Source: Cupriavidus campinensis | GTDB taxonomy: Bacteria; Pseudomonadota; Gammaproteobacteria; Burkholderiales; Burkholderiaceae | NCBI RefSeq assembly: GCF_905397395.1 | Contig: NZ_CAJPVH010000019.1 | Location: forward strand, 30,176 to 94,175 | Direction: 5' to 3' | DNA length: 64,000 bases | Part shown: in pieces, positions 18,072 through 27,879 of the stretch | Position numbering within the stretch: the stretch's first letter is position 1 | Layout of the letters: every line of letters starts with the position of its first letter | Notes under the pieces: generated by a model | What the model was told of the DNA's origin: nothing | Seen by the model: only the letters and a program-made list of their open reading frames with translations | Database searches by the model: none | Translations under genes and position numbers: made by a program

Positions 18072-19958
18072 ATGGCGACCGGCAAAGGTGCGGCAGCTTC
18101 CAGCGCGGAAGACAAGTCCCAACCGTTTCAGTTTGCGCCGGGGCCATTCGATCCAGCTGCATGGCTGGAGTGGTCCCGTCAGTGGGCTCCCGAAATCAAC
18201 GGCAAGCTGCCGCCCGGTTTTCCGTCAGGCATGCCGAACGGCGTGCCGGGCGCGTTTCCGGGCTTTCCCGGCGGCGATGCGTTTGCCAGGGCGTTCCAGG
18301 GCGCATTCCAGGGCCCGGCCGGCGCCGGTCTGAAGATCCCGCCCACGTTGCTGGCCCAGATCCAGGAACGTTACCTGAAGGATTTCTCCGAACTCTGGCG
18401 TGAAATGGGCGCGGCTGCCGTGCCGAACGGCGCTGCCGGCAATGGCAACGGCGATGCCGAGGCCGCCAGCCAGCGCCTGTCCGATCGCCGCTTCGCCAGC
18501 GCGGCCTGGCGCAACAACGCGCCGTACCGCTACGCCGCCGCGTTCTACCTGCTGACCGCCCGCACGATGACCGAGCTGGCCGACGCCGTGGAGGCCGACG
18601 CCAAGACCCGCCAGCGCATCCGCTTCGCGGTGTCGCAGTGGGTGGACGCGATGTCGCCCGCCAACTTCCTCGCCACCAATCCCGACGCCCAGCAGCGCCT
18701 GATCGAATCGGGCGGCGAATCGCTGCGCACCGGCATGCGCAACATGCTCGGGGACCTGACCCGGGGCAAGATCTCCCAGACCGACGAAACCGCCTTCGAG
18801 GTGGGCCGCAACGTGGCCGTGACCGAAGGCGCGGTGGTCTATGAGAACGAATACTTCCAGCTGCTCCAGTACAAGCCGCTGACCGACAAGGTCCACGCCC
18901 GGCCGCTGCTGCTGGTGCCGCCGTGCATCAACAAGTTCTACATCCTTGACCTGCAGCCCGAAAGCTCGCTGGTCCGCTACGTGGTGGAGCAGGGCCACAC
19001 GGTCTTCCTGGTGTCGTGGCGCAACCCCGATGCGTCGATGGCCGAGCGCACCTGGGACGACTACATCGAGCACGCGGCCATCCGCGCGATCGAGGTGGCA
19101 CGGGACATCAGCGGGCAGGACAAGATCAACGTGCTCGGCTTCTGCGTGGGCGGCACCATCGTCGCCACGGCGCTGGCCGTGCTGGCCGCGCGCGGCGAGC
19201 GCCCGGTGGCCAGCCTGACGCTGCTGACCGCGCTGCTCGATTTCACCGACACCGGCATCCTGGATGTATTCGTCGACGAACCGCATGTGCAACTGCGCGA
19301 GGCCACCATCGGCGGCGCCGCCGGGGCCCCATGCGCGCTGCTGCGCGGCGTGGAGCTGGCCAACACGTTCTCGTTCCTGCGGCCGAACGACCTGGTCTGG
19401 AACTACGTGGTCGACAACTACCTCAAGGGCAACACGCCGGTACCGTTCGACCTGCTGTTCTGGAACGGCGACGCCACCAACCTGCCGGGGCCGTGGTACT
19501 GCTGGTACCTGCGCCATATGTATCTGCAGGACGAACTGAAGGTGCCCGGCAAGCTGAGCGTCTGCAACGCGCCGCTGGACCTGGGTGACATCGACGTGCC
19601 TACCTATATCTATGGCTCGCGCGAGGACCACATCGTGCCGTGGACGTCCGCGTACGCTTCCACCGGCCTGCTGAACAACAAGCTGCGCTTCGTGCTCGGC
19701 GCGTCCGGCCATATCGCCGGCGTGATCAACCCGCCGGCCAAGAAGAAGCGCAGCCACTGGATCAACGAGGCGCTGCCCGGTTCGGCCCAGGAATGGCTGG
19801 CCGGTGCCGAGGAGAAGCCCGGCAGCTGGTGGCCGGACTGGATGGCCTGGCTAGGCAAGCAGGCCGGCGCCAAGCGCGCTGCGCCGGCCGACTACGGCAA
19901 CGCCCGCTACCGGGCCATCGAACCCGCACCGGGCCGCTACGTCAAGCAGCGCGCCTGA
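18072..19958 (+). CDS. phaC: Class I poly(3-hydroxyalkanoate) synthase PhaC
   Basis: Polymerises (R)-3-hydroxyacyl-CoA into PHA on the granule surface. The lipase-like box GFCVGG carries the catalytic Cys358; Asp519 (in [11 protein letters not shown]) and His547 (in GASGHIAG) complete the triad. All three sit exactly 39 residues later than Cys319, Asp480 and His508 of the C. necator enzyme, so the 628-residue protein differs by a net 39-residue insertion. The insertion is near residues 39-85 and is rich in Pro, Gly and Phe ([19 protein letters not shown]). The ATG at 18072 follows an AGAGAGA Shine-Dalgarno region; the open frame upstream is leader. It is first in phaC-phaA-phaB. Confidence 0.98.
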   Translation: MATGKGAAASSAEDKSQPFQFAPGPFDPAAWLEWSRQWAPEINGKLPPGFPSGMPNGVPGAFPGFPGGDAFARAFQGAFQGPAGAGLKIPPTLLAQIQERYLKDFSELWREMGAAAVPNGAAGNGNGDAEAASQRLSDRRFASAAWRNNAPYRYAAAFYLLTARTMTELADAVEADAKTRQRIRFAVSQWVDAMSPANFLATNPDAQQRLIESGGESLRTGMRNMLGDLTRGKISQTDETAFEVGRNVAVTEGAVVYENEYFQLLQYKPLTDKVHARPLLLVPPCINKFYILDLQPESSLVRYVVEQGHTVFLVSWRNPDASMAERTWDDYIEHAAIRAIEVARDISGQDKINVLGFCVGGTIVATALAVLAARGERPVASLTLLTALLDFTDTGILDVFVDEPHVQLREATIGGAAGAPCALLRGVELANTFSFLRPNDLVWNYVVDNYLKGNTPVPFDLLFWNGDATNLPGPWYCWYLRHMYLQDELKVPGKLSVCNAPLDLGDIDVPTYIYGSREDHIVPWTSAYASTGLLNNKLRFVLGASGHIAGVINPPAKKKRSHWINEALPGSAQEWLAGAEEKPGSWWPDWMAWLGKQAGAKRAAPADYGNARYRAIEPAPGRYVKQRA

Positions 19959-20041
19959 ACGTTTTCCGCCGGGGCCGGTTCCGTGGGACTGGCCCGGGGT
20001 TTCGTACCGATTGGCTTCATGCTTTCTCGAAAGGACTTCAA

Positions 20042-21223
20042 ATGACCGACATCGTCATCGTTTCCGCAGCCCGCACCGCAGTTGGCAAGTTTGGCGGCTC
20101 GCTGGCCAAGATTCCGGCGCCGGAGCTGGGCGCCCTCGTCATCAAGGCCGCGCTCGAGCGCGCCGGCGTGAAGCCGGACCAGGTGAGCGAGGTCATCATG
20201 GGCCAGGTGCTCACGGCTGCCGCCGGCCAGAACCCGGCGCGCCAGGCCTCGCGCAAGGCCGGCCTGCCGGACATGGTGCCGGCCATGACCATCAACAAGG
20301 TATGCGGCTCGGGCCTGAAGGCCGTGATGCTGGCCGCCAATGCGATCATCGCCGGCGAGGCGGAGATCGTCGTGGCCGGCGGCATGGAGAACATGAGCGC
20401 CGCGCCGCACGTGCTGCCGGGCTCGCGCGACGGCTTCCGCATGGGCGACACCAAGCTGGTCGACTCGATGATCGTCGATGGCCTGTGGGACGTGTACAAC
20501 CAGTACCACATGGGCATCACGGCGGAGAACGTCGCCAAGGAGTACGGCATCACGCGCGAGGCGCAGGACGAGTTCGCCGTGGGCTCCCAGAACAAGGCCG
20601 AGGCGGCCCAGAAGGCTGGCCGCTTCGACGAGGAAATCGTGCCGGTGCTGATTCCGCAGCGCAAGGGCGACCCGGTGGCGTTCAAGACCGACGAATTCGT
20701 GCGCCAGGGCGCCACGCTGGACAGCCTGTCCGGCCTGAAGCCAGCCTTCGACAAGGCCGGCACGGTGACGGCCGCCAACGCCTCGGGCCTCAATGACGGC
20801 GCCGCCGCCGTGGTGGTGATGTCGGCCGCCAAGGCCAAGGAATTGGGCCTGACCCCGCTGGCCACCATCAAGGCTTACGCCAACGCCGGCGTGGACCCGG
20901 CCGTGATGGGCATGGGCCCGGTGCCGGCCAGCAAGCGCTGCCTGTCGCGCGCGGGCTGGGGCGTGCAGGACCTGGACCTGATGGAAATCAACGAAGCCTT
21001 CGCCGCGCAGGCGCTGGCCGTGCACCAGCAGATGGGCTGGGACCAGTCGAAGATCAACGTCAACGGCGGGGCCATCGCCATTGGTCATCCGATTGGCGCG
21101 TCCGGCTGCCGCATCCTGGTGACGCTGCTGCACGAAATGAAGCGCCGCGACGCCAAGAAGGGCCTGGCCTCGCTGTGCATCGGCGGCGGCATGGGCGTGG
21201 CGCTGGCCGTGGAACGGAACTAA
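20042..21223 (+). CDS. phaA: Acetyl-CoA C-acetyltransferase (beta-ketothiolase) PhaA
   Basis: Condenses two acetyl-CoA to acetoacetyl-CoA, the first step of poly(3-hydroxybutyrate) synthesis. 393 residues, the same length as C. necator PhaA. The acyl-accepting Cys88 is in [11 protein letters not shown]; the catalytic His is in [15 protein letters not shown] and the second Cys is in [11 protein letters not shown]. It begins 83 bases after phaC and shares its direction, so it is probably on the phaC transcript. Confidence 0.98.
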   Translation: MTDIVIVSAARTAVGKFGGSLAKIPAPELGALVIKAALERAGVKPDQVSEVIMGQVLTAAAGQNPARQASRKAGLPDMVPAMTINKVCGSGLKAVMLAANAIIAGEAEIVVAGGMENMSAAPHVLPGSRDGFRMGDTKLVDSMIVDGLWDVYNQYHMGITAENVAKEYGITREAQDEFAVGSQNKAEAAQKAGRFDEEIVPVLIPQRKGDPVAFKTDEFVRQGATLDSLSGLKPAFDKAGTVTAANASGLNDGAAAVVVMSAAKAKELGLTPLATIKAYANAGVDPAVMGMGPVPASKRCLSRAGWGVQDLDLMEINEAFAAQALAVHQQMGWDQSKINVNGGAIAIGHPIGASGCRILVTLLHEMKRRDAKKGLASLCIGGGMGVALAVERN

Positions 21224-21272
21224 GCGAGACTGATCCGGCCGAAAACGAGTATTTGAGTTGCACTGAGGGGTA

Positions 21273-21306
21273 GCCGGCGGCAGGAGACATGGATTTGTCC
21301 GCCGGC
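21273..21306 (+). other. Hairpin in the phaA-phaB gap
   Basis: Perfect 8-bp inverted repeat GCCGGCGG/CCGCCGGC with an 18-base loop, in the 138-base gap between phaA and phaB. There is no T-tract, so an effect on mRNA stability is more likely than termination. Confidence 0.5.
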
Positions 21307-21361
21307 GTCTATAACAGAGATCGGTGCCATTGCATCGATCAGCGAGCCAACAGGAGTGAAT

Positions 21362-22102
21362 ATGACTCAGCGCATTGCATATGTGACCGGCGGCATGGGC
21401 GGCATCGGAACCGCCATTTGCCAGCGCCTGGCCCGTGACGGCTACAAGGTGGTGGCGGGCTGCGGCCCGAATTCGCCGCGCCGCGAGAAGTGGCTCGAAC
21501 AGCAGCGCGCGCTCGGCTTCGAGTTCGTGGCGTCCGAGGGCAACGTGGCCGACTGGGATTCGACCAAATCCGCCTTCGACAAGGTCAAGGCCGATGTCGG
21601 CGAGGTGGACGTGCTGATCAACAACGCCGGTATCACCCGCGACGTGGTGTTCCGCAAGATGACGCGGGCCGACTGGGACGCGGTGATCGACACCAACCTG
21701 ACGTCGCTGTTCAACGTGACCAAGCAGGTCATCGACGGCATGGCGGACCGCGGCTGGGGCCGCATCGTCAATATCTCGTCGGTGAACGGGCAGAAGGGCC
21801 AGTTCGGCCAGACCAACTACTCGACGGCCAAGGCCGGCCTGCACGGCTTCACCATGGCGCTGGCGCAGGAAGTAGCCACCAAGGGCGTGACGGTCAACAC
21901 GGTGTCGCCGGGCTATATCGCCACGGACATGGTCAAGTCCATCCGCCAGGATGTGCTGGACAAGATCGTGGCGACGATTCCGGTCAAGCGCCTGGGCCTG
22001 CCGGAGGAAATCGCGTCGATCTGCGCATGGCTGGCTTCGGACGAATCGGGCTTCTCCACGGGCGCCGACTTCTCGCTCAACGGCGGCCTGCACATGGGCT
22101 GA
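21362..22102 (+). CDS. phaB: Acetoacetyl-CoA reductase PhaB (NADPH-dependent)
   Basis: Reduces acetoacetyl-CoA to (R)-3-hydroxybutyryl-CoA, the monomer used by PhaC. 246-residue short-chain dehydrogenase with the nucleotide-binding TGGMGGIG at residues 9-16, NNAGIT, and the catalytic Ser/Tyr/Lys in NISSVNGQKGQFGQTNYSTAKAG. An AGGAG Shine-Dalgarno sits 5 bases before the ATG at 21362, which decides against the GTG two codons earlier. Confidence 0.98.
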   Translation: MTQRIAYVTGGMGGIGTAICQRLARDGYKVVAGCGPNSPRREKWLEQQRALGFEFVASEGNVADWDSTKSAFDKVKADVGEVDVLINNAGITRDVVFRKMTRADWDAVIDTNLTSLFNVTKQVIDGMADRGWGRIVNISSVNGQKGQFGQTNYSTAKAGLHGFTMALAQEVATKGVTVNTVSPGYIATDMVKSIRQDVLDKIVATIPVKRLGLPEEIASICAWLASDESGFSTGADFSLNGGLHMG

Positions 22103-22128
22103 CCGGCCGCTGGCTGCGCGACGCGCGG

Positions 22129-22169
22129 CCGGCCTGCTGCGGCGCACCGAGCGCGCTGCAGCAGGCCGG
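22129..22169 (+). terminator. First hairpin downstream of phaB
   Basis: 12-bp stem (22129-22140 with 22158-22169) enclosing a 17-base GC-rich loop, 27 bases after the phaB stop. It has no T-tract and may act together with the next hairpin. Confidence 0.5.
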
Positions 22170-22190
22170 AAGCGTGCCGCGGCGCACCTC

Positions 22191-22230
22191 GCAAAACGGG
22201 CCGCCTGGCTGCCAGGACGGCCCGTTTTGC
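22191..22230 (+). terminator. Terminator of the phaCAB operon
   Basis: 13-bp perfect stem (22191-22203 with 22218-22230) extended by an inner CCTGG/CCAGG pair. The A-run on the left and T-run on the right are part of the stem. It should end the phaC-phaA-phaB transcript before phaR. Confidence 0.8.
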
Positions 22231-22288
22231 ATACGATGCTGCGGGTTTTCCTTAATCGGGGTGGCTTTTCTTAGTGCTTTCTTGAGCA

Positions 22289-22413
22289 TAGAATCAGGTC
22301 AGCGGCGCCCCCGGCACCAAACTAGAGCGCGGCGCGGGCGCCCCCGATTGCGCAGTGCATCGCATGCGGTGCAGCAGCGCGCAGCAGCAGATGCGCACCC
22401 CATGCATCAGCGA
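22289..22413 (+). promoter_or_regulatory. phaR upstream region with TGC/GCA-rich repeats
   Basis: A TAGAAT-like -10 at 22289-22294 (no clear -35) is followed by a stretch from about 22351 to 22413 crowded with GCA and TGC triplets (GTGCATCGCATGCGGTGCAG, then GCAGCAGCAGATGCGCAC). PhaR proteins are known to autoregulate and to prefer TGC-rich DNA, so this is a plausible PhaR site. The remaining bases of the 22103-22433 gap hold the two hairpins. Confidence 0.45.
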
Positions 22414-22433
22414 CGACAAAGGATAGAGCACCG

Positions 22434-22985
22434 ATGGCCACGACCAAAAAAGGCGCAGAGCGACTGATCAAGAAATACCCGAATCGCCGGCTCTACGACA
22501 CGCAGACCAGCACCTACATTACGCTCGCGGACGTCAAGCAGCTGGTCATGGATTCCGAGGAATTCAAGGTCGTGGACGCCAAGTCCGGCGACGAACTGAC
22601 GCGCAGCATCCTGCTGCAGATCATCCTGGAAGAGGAAACCGGCGGCGTGCCGATGTTCTCGAGCGCCATGCTGTCGCAGATCATCCGCTTCTACGGACAT
22701 GCCATGCAGGGCATGATGGGCACCTACCTGGAAAAGAACATCCAGGCGTTCATCGACATCCAGAACAAGCTGGCCGAGAACTCGAAGGGCCTCTACTCGG
22801 GCGAGGCCTTCAGCCCGGACATGTGGTCGCAGTTCATGAACATGCAGGGCCCGATGATGCAGGGCATGATGAGCAACTACATCGAGCAGAGCAAGAACCT
22901 GTTCGTGCAGATGCAGGAACAGATGCAGAACCAGGCCAAGAACATGTTCGGCACGTTCCCGTTCAACCAGCAGGAAAAGAAGTAA
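22434..22985 (+). CDS. phaR: Polyhydroxyalkanoate synthesis repressor PhaR
   Basis: DNA-binding regulator that senses PHA granules: it represses the phasin gene and its own gene and is titrated by binding to the polymer. 183 residues, the same length as the C. necator protein. The N-terminal DNA-binding segment ([21 protein letters not shown]) and the Met/Gln-rich C-terminus ([27 protein letters not shown]) are both characteristic. It has its own upstream region after the phaB terminator. Confidence 0.97.
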   Translation: MATTKKGAERLIKKYPNRRLYDTQTSTYITLADVKQLVMDSEEFKVVDAKSGDELTRSILLQIILEEETGGVPMFSSAMLSQIIRFYGHAMQGMMGTYLEKNIQAFIDIQNKLAENSKGLYSGEAFSPDMWSQFMNMQGPMMQGMMSNYIEQSKNLFVQMQEQMQNQAKNMFGTFPFNQQEKK

Positions 22986-23197
22986 GCCACCGAGGCACAC
23001 CCAGGCCGGCCCGCCGGTCGTCCGGATTCCCCCATCGCCGCGCGCGCCTTTATTGGGGCGCCCGCGGCGATGTCGTTTGTCATGAAGCGAGTGGCTCCCG
23101 CTTCTGCATCACGACGCCCAATCGCCCGCCCTGGGTTAAAATTCGCCCCACCTTCGGCCTTGCGCCGGCCCCCACAAGACGCAGTCAGGAAGTACAA

Positions 23198-24589
23198 GTG
23201 AAAAGTGACGAAAAATCAACGGCTTACGCGGCCGGCGTAGCCAATTTGCCCCGCGTGGGGTTTGTCAGCCTGGGCTGTCCGAAGGCGCTGGTGGATTCCG
23301 AGCAGATCCTGACCCAGTTGCGCGCCGAAGGCTACGCGATCAGCGGTACCTATAACGATGCCGATCTGGTCGTGGTGAACACCTGCGGCTTCATCGACGA
23401 AGCCGTGCAAGAGAGCCTGGACGCCATCGGCGAGGCCCTGGCCGAGAACGGCAAGGTCATCGTCACGGGTTGCCTGGGCGCCAAGAAGGATGCGGCCGGG
23501 CACGACATCGTCTCGTCGGTTCACCCGAAGGTGCTGGCCGTGACCGGCCCGCATGCGCTGGGGGAGGTCATGCAGGCCGTCCACACGCACCTGCCCAAGC
23601 CGCACGATCCGTTCACGGACCTCGTGCCGCCGGCCGGCATCAAGCTCACGCCCAAGCATTACGCCTACCTGAAGATTTCCGAAGGCTGCAATCACCGCTG
23701 CTCGTTCTGCATCATCCCGTCGATGCGGGGTGATCTGGTCTCGCGTCCGGTGGCGGAAGTGATGCTGGAGGCTGAAAACCTGTTCAAGTCGGGCGTCAAG
23801 GAGCTGCTGGTGATCTCGCAGGACACCAGCGCCTATGGCGTGGACGTGAAGTACCGCACCGGCTTCTGGAATGGCCGCCCGCTCAAGACCCGCATGACCG
23901 AACTGGTCGGCGCGCTGGGCGAACTGGCCAGCCAGTACGGCGCCTGGGTGCGCCTGCACTACGTGTACCCGTACCCGCACGTGGATGAGATTATTCCGCT
24001 GATGTCGCAGGGCAACGTGCTGCCGTACCTCGACGTGCCGCTCCAGCACGCCCACCCGGACGTGCTCAAGCGCATGAAGCGCCCGGCCAATGCCGAAAAG
24101 ACGCTGGATCGCATTCGCGCCTGGCGCGAGATGTGCCCCGAGCTGACCATCCGCAGCACGTTCATCGCCGGGTTCCCGGGCGAGACCGAGGAAGAGTTCC
24201 AGACGCTGCTCGACTTCATCGCCGAAGCCGAGCTGGACCGCGTGGGCTGCTTCGCCTATTCGCCCGTGGACGGCGCCACCGCGAACGACCTGCCCGGCGC
24301 GCTGCCGGACGAGGTACGTGACGAGCGCCGCGCGCGGTTCATGGAGGTGGCCGAGGAAGTTTCCGCGCGCCGCCTGCAACGCAAGGTCGGCCAGACGCTG
24401 CGCGTGCTGGTGGACGAGGTGAACCAGGATGGCGGCGTGGGCCGGTCGTCCGCCGATGCGCCCGAGATCGACGGTCTGGTCTATATCGACCCGGCCGCGA
24501 AGCCGTCGCAACGCTACAAGACCGGCGACTTCGTCCACGTGAAGATTACCGGCGCCGATGGCCACGATCTGTGGGGTGAAGTGGTTTAA
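23198..24589 (+). CDS. rimO: Ribosomal protein S12 methylthiotransferase RimO
   Basis: Radical SAM enzyme that adds a methylthio group to an Asp of ribosomal protein S12. 463 residues. An N-terminal UPF0004 domain supplies three cysteines for the second cluster ([30 protein letters not shown]). The radical SAM motif is CNHRCSFC in [18 protein letters not shown], and a C-terminal TRAM domain follows. The GTG at 23198 is chosen because AGGAAG lies 5-6 bases upstream; the open frame further upstream overlaps phaR and is not coding. A 212-base gap separates it from phaR. Confidence 0.96.
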   Translation: MKSDEKSTAYAAGVANLPRVGFVSLGCPKALVDSEQILTQLRAEGYAISGTYNDADLVVVNTCGFIDEAVQESLDAIGEALAENGKVIVTGCLGAKKDAAGHDIVSSVHPKVLAVTGPHALGEVMQAVHTHLPKPHDPFTDLVPPAGIKLTPKHYAYLKISEGCNHRCSFCIIPSMRGDLVSRPVAEVMLEAENLFKSGVKELLVISQDTSAYGVDVKYRTGFWNGRPLKTRMTELVGALGELASQYGAWVRLHYVYPYPHVDEIIPLMSQGNVLPYLDVPLQHAHPDVLKRMKRPANAEKTLDRIRAWREMCPELTIRSTFIAGFPGETEEEFQTLLDFIAEAELDRVGCFAYSPVDGATANDLPGALPDEVRDERRARFMEVAEEVSARRLQRKVGQTLRVLVDEVNQDGGVGRSSADAPEIDGLVYIDPAAKPSQRYKTGDFVHVKITGADGHDLWGEVV

Positions 24590-24653
24590 ACGTCACTGCC
24601 GGGCCCGGGACATTAGGTAAAAGTACGGTCGTTCGTTTTGGGGTGGCCGGGAC

Positions 24654-24659
24654 TATACT
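24654..24659 (+). promoter_or_regulatory. -10 element (TATACT) ahead of bktB
   Basis: TATACT lies 34 bases upstream of the bktB ATG. No convincing -35 is present, so activity is uncertain. Confidence 0.4.
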
Positions 24660-24692
24660 GTGCGCCGCAACATGAACTCATGGAGACAAGAC

Positions 24693-25877
24693 ATGACGCG
24701 TGAAGTGGTGGTTGTCAGCGGTGTGCGCACCGCAATCGGCACCTTCGGCGGCAGCCTGAAGGACGTGGCCCCGACCGATCTGGGCGCGCTGGTCGTGCGC
24801 GAGGCACTGGCCCGCGCCAACGTGTCCGGCGACGACGTCGGCCACGTGGTATTCGGCAATGTGATCCAGACCGAACCTAAAGACATGTACCTGGGCCGCG
24901 TGGCGGCCGTGAACGGCGGGGTGTCGATCAACGCCCCCGCACTGACTGTGAACCGTCTCTGCGGTTCGGGCCTCCAGGCCATCGTCAGCGCCGCCCAGTC
25001 CATCCTGCTCGGCGATGCCGACGTGGCCATCGGCGGTGGCGCGGAGAGCATGAGCCGCGCGCCGTACCTGGCGCCGATGGCGCGCTGGGGCGCGCGCATG
25101 GGCGATGCCAAGCTCGTCGACATGATGCTCGGCGCGCTGCACGACCCGTTCCACGCCATCCACATGGGCGTGACGGCCGAGAACGTGGCCAAGGAGTACG
25201 ACATCTCGCGCGCCCAGCAGGACGAGGCTGCGCTGGAGTCGCACCGCCGCGCGTCGGCTGCCATCAAGGCCGGTCATTTCAAGGACCAGATCGTTCCCGT
25301 CACGCTGAAGTCCCGCAAGGGCGATGTCGTGTTCGACACCGACGAGCACGTTCGCCACGACGCCACCATCGACGACATGACCAAGCTCAAGCCGGTCTTC
25401 GTCAAGGAAAACGGCACGGTGACGGCGGGCAATGCGTCGGGTCTGAACGACGCGGCGGCCGCCGTGGTGCTGATGGAGCGCGCCGAAGCCGAGCGCCGTG
25501 GCCTGAAGCCGCTGGCGCGCCTGGTGTCCTACGGCCACGCCGGCGTGGACCCTAAGACCATGGGTATCGGCCCGGTGCCGGCCACCAGGATCGCGCTCGA
25601 ACGCGCCGGCCTGTCGGTCAAGGATCTCGATGTGATCGAGGCCAACGAGGCCTTCGCTGCCCAGGCGTGCGCCGTGACCAAGGCGCTCGGCCTCGATCCG
25701 GCCAAGGTCAACCCGAACGGCTCGGGGATCTCGCTGGGCCATCCGATTGGTGCGACCGGCGCGCTGATTACCGTCAAGGCTGTGCACGAACTGCAACGCG
25801 TGCAGGGCCGCTATGCGCTCGTGACGATGTGCATTGGCGGTGGCCAGGGCATTGCTGCTATCTTTGAGCGTATCTGA
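24693..25877 (+). CDS. bktB: Beta-ketothiolase BktB
   Basis: Thiolase of 394 residues that closely follows C. necator BktB. That enzyme accepts propionyl-CoA with acetyl-CoA to give 3-ketovaleryl-CoA, the precursor of hydroxyvalerate units in PHA copolymer. Active-site Cys90 is in NRLCGSGLQAI, with the catalytic His in ISLGHPIGATG and the second Cys in MCIGGGQGIA. GGAGAC lies 5-6 bases before the chosen ATG at 24693. Its own -10-like element suggests expression apart from phaCAB. Confidence 0.96.
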   Translation: MTREVVVVSGVRTAIGTFGGSLKDVAPTDLGALVVREALARANVSGDDVGHVVFGNVIQTEPKDMYLGRVAAVNGGVSINAPALTVNRLCGSGLQAIVSAAQSILLGDADVAIGGGAESMSRAPYLAPMARWGARMGDAKLVDMMLGALHDPFHAIHMGVTAENVAKEYDISRAQQDEAALESHRRASAAIKAGHFKDQIVPVTLKSRKGDVVFDTDEHVRHDATIDDMTKLKPVFVKENGTVTAGNASGLNDAAAAVVLMERAEAERRGLKPLARLVSYGHAGVDPKTMGIGPVPATRIALERAGLSVKDLDVIEANEAFAAQACAVTKALGLDPAKVNPNGSGISLGHPIGATGALITVKAVHELQRVQGRYALVTMCIGGGQGIAAIFERI

Positions 25878-25909
25878 GTCCTGATCCGGGGTTTGCCTTG
25901 CTGCGTCCG

Positions 25910-26521
25910 ATGCCTTTCCGCCTGACCGTTGTTGCCGCGTTCGCGGTGTTCGTTCCGCTGGCCGCCCAGGCGGCTGGCAGCGAGTCGTTGTCAACAGGTG
26001 GGCAGGGCGGGCAGGGCAGTCTCGGCATCAACGAGGCCATCCGCGCTGGGGAAGCCCGGCGCGGGACGTCGCTGTCCTCGGGCCCGGTCGGCTCGCTGGC
26101 GCCGCGCTCCGAGTACGCGAAGTTCCCGGTCTACGTCGGCAATGTCGGCGACAAACAAGTGCGGCTGCGCGTCGGCCCCAAGACCGATACCCGCGACAGC
26201 CTGCAGGGCGAGTACGCCTCCGGCGACGGCAAGGGCGGTGTGCGCCTGTTGTCTGGCGAATGGAACGAAGGCGCCTTCCTGATGGAAGAGTCCGATGACG
26301 GCACGCGCGTCTCGGGCAACTGGGAAGGCCGCATCGACCAGAGCGGCGCGGTGAGCGGCACCTGGACCGACGCCTTCAACCCGGCCATCGTGCTGCCGTT
26401 CTTCATCCGCCCGCTTGGCGGCTACCTCGTTATTCCGCCATTCGACATGCGGCCCAGCAGCGGCGTCACCTATGCGCCGCCCGTGCCGAAATCCTCGATC
26501 TCGATCGGCAACTCGCGCTGA
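25910..26521 (+). CDS. Exported protein of unknown function
   Basis: 203 residues with a signal peptide (LTVVAAFAVFVPLAAQAAG). A Gly/Ser-rich linker (STGGQGGQGSLG) is followed by a compact domain of short beta-like segments: SGNWEGRID, GAVSGTWTD, YLVIPPFDMRP. The xGxWxG-type repeats suggest a small beta-barrel. No family was recognised. The ATG at 25910 is preferred over a TTG at 25898 because it gives a standard signal peptide. It lies 32 bases after bktB and may read through from it. Confidence 0.7.
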   Translation: MPFRLTVVAAFAVFVPLAAQAAGSESLSTGGQGGQGSLGINEAIRAGEARRGTSLSSGPVGSLAPRSEYAKFPVYVGNVGDKQVRLRVGPKTDTRDSLQGEYASGDGKGGVRLLSGEWNEGAFLMEESDDGTRVSGNWEGRIDQSGAVSGTWTDAFNPAIVLPFFIRPLGGYLVIPPFDMRPSSGVTYAPPVPKSSISIGNSR

Positions 26522-26619
26522 GCCAGATCAGGCGCGGTGACGGTGGCCTCTCGGCCAGCCCGGCATTTGCTGGTAAGCTCGGACGTCTGATCCGACCTTC
26601 CGCAAACGAGGATTTCGCC

Positions 26620-27831
26620 GTGTCCGACCGTTCCCAATCCGACGCCTCCCGCTACCTCCAGACGCTGGCTGTCCAGCCCGAACTCGACATCGCGCCGGGC
26701 TTCGACTCGTTTTCCACGCCGACCTATCGCGGCTCGACCGTGGTCTTCCGCAATCTGGACGAATTGCGCGCCTATGGCGACCCCACGAAGACCTACTGGC
26801 GCTACGGCCTGCACGCCACGCCCACCAGCGAGGCGCTGTGCCAGCAGCTTGCCCAGATCGAAGGGGGCCGGCATACCCTGCTGCTGCCGTCCGGCATGGG
26901 CGCCATCTCGCTGGTCTATTTCGCGTTCCTGAAATCCGGCGACGACGTGCTCGTGCCGGACAACGTCTACGGCCCCAATCGCGACCATGGCGAATGGCTG
27001 GCCCGCGAATTCGGCGTGAGCGTGCGCTACTACCACCCCATGGCGGGTGCCAGCATCGCGTCGATGATCCGGCCCAACACCAAGCTGATCTGGCTCGAGG
27101 CGCCGGGCTCGGTGACGATGGAAGTGCCCGATACCGAGGCCATTGTCGCGGCCGCCAAGGCGCGCGGCGTGCTCACGGCCATCGACAATACCTGGTCGGC
27201 GGGCGTCTACTTCCAGCCGTTCGCGAAGGGTATCGACATCTCGGTGCAGGCACTGACCAAATACCAGTCGGGCGGCAGCGACGTGCTGATGGGCGCCGTG
27301 ATCACGGCCGACGAATCGCTCCACAACCGCCTCAAGCGCACGCGCATGGTGATGGGCTGGGGCGTGTCCGCCGATGACTGCTTCCTGGTCCTGCGCGGCA
27401 TGGCAAGCATGCCGGTGCGGCTGGCCGCGCATGACCGGTCCGCGCGCGAGATTGCCGAATGGCTGACCAAGCGGCCCGAGGTGACGCGCGTGCTCCATCC
27501 CGCGCTGCCCGATTGCCCCGGCCATGCCGAATGGCGGCGCGACTTCACCGGTGCGAGCGGGCTGTTCTCGATCATCCTGCACAGCCGTTTTGGGCGCGAG
27601 CAGGTGGACGCCTTCGTCGAGGCCCTGAAGCTGTATGCGATTGGCTGGTCGTGGGGCGGGGCGCACAGCCTGGCCGTGCCGTACCACGTGGACACCATGC
27701 GTCCGGCGGGCACGTGGCCGCCGGCTGGCTGGGAGAATGCGGGGGAACTGGTGCGGCTCTACATCGGCCTGGAAGATTCACGCGACCTGATCGCGGACTT
27801 GAAGCAGGCGATGGAACAGCACTTGCGCTGA
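26620..27831 (+). CDS. metC: Cystathionine beta-lyase / Cys-Met metabolism PLP enzyme
   Basis: Cytoplasmic pyridoxal-phosphate enzyme of 403 residues that would cleave cystathionine to homocysteine, pyruvate and ammonia. The Schiff-base lysine is Lys214 in ALTKYQSGGSDVLMG. Other family marks are LLPSGMGAISL (PLP phosphate site), AIDNTWSAG with the cofactor-binding Asp, and the C-terminal GWSWGGAHSL. The start is GTG with CGAGGA 7 bases upstream. Substrate choice among the Cys/Met family cannot be settled by eye. Confidence 0.88.
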   Translation: MSDRSQSDASRYLQTLAVQPELDIAPGFDSFSTPTYRGSTVVFRNLDELRAYGDPTKTYWRYGLHATPTSEALCQQLAQIEGGRHTLLLPSGMGAISLVYFAFLKSGDDVLVPDNVYGPNRDHGEWLAREFGVSVRYYHPMAGASIASMIRPNTKLIWLEAPGSVTMEVPDTEAIVAAAKARGVLTAIDNTWSAGVYFQPFAKGIDISVQALTKYQSGGSDVLMGAVITADESLHNRLKRTRMVMGWGVSADDCFLVLRGMASMPVRLAAHDRSAREIAEWLTKRPEVTRVLHPALPDCPGHAEWRRDFTGASGLFSIILHSRFGREQVDAFVEALKLYAIGWSWGGAHSLAVPYHVDTMRPAGTWPPAGWENAGELVRLYIGLEDSRDLIADLKQAMEQHLR

Positions 27832-27844
27832 GGGGAAAGCAGAA

Positions 27845-27873
27845 GGCGTCTCTCCCCGATGGAGAGAGACGCC
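27845..27873. terminator. Hairpin between convergent metC-type and PepSY genes
   Basis: 10-bp stem (27845-27854 with 27864-27873) and a 9-base loop placed between two converging stop codons. There is no T-run on either side. Confidence 0.5.
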
Positions 27874-27879
27874 GGCACA

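Noticed and set aside
21289..21438. 49-codon ORF starting before phaB with AGGAG just upstream
   Set aside because: The purine-rich site is only 2 bases from its ATG, too close for good initiation, and the frame runs into phaB out of phase. It was kept only as a hairpin region.
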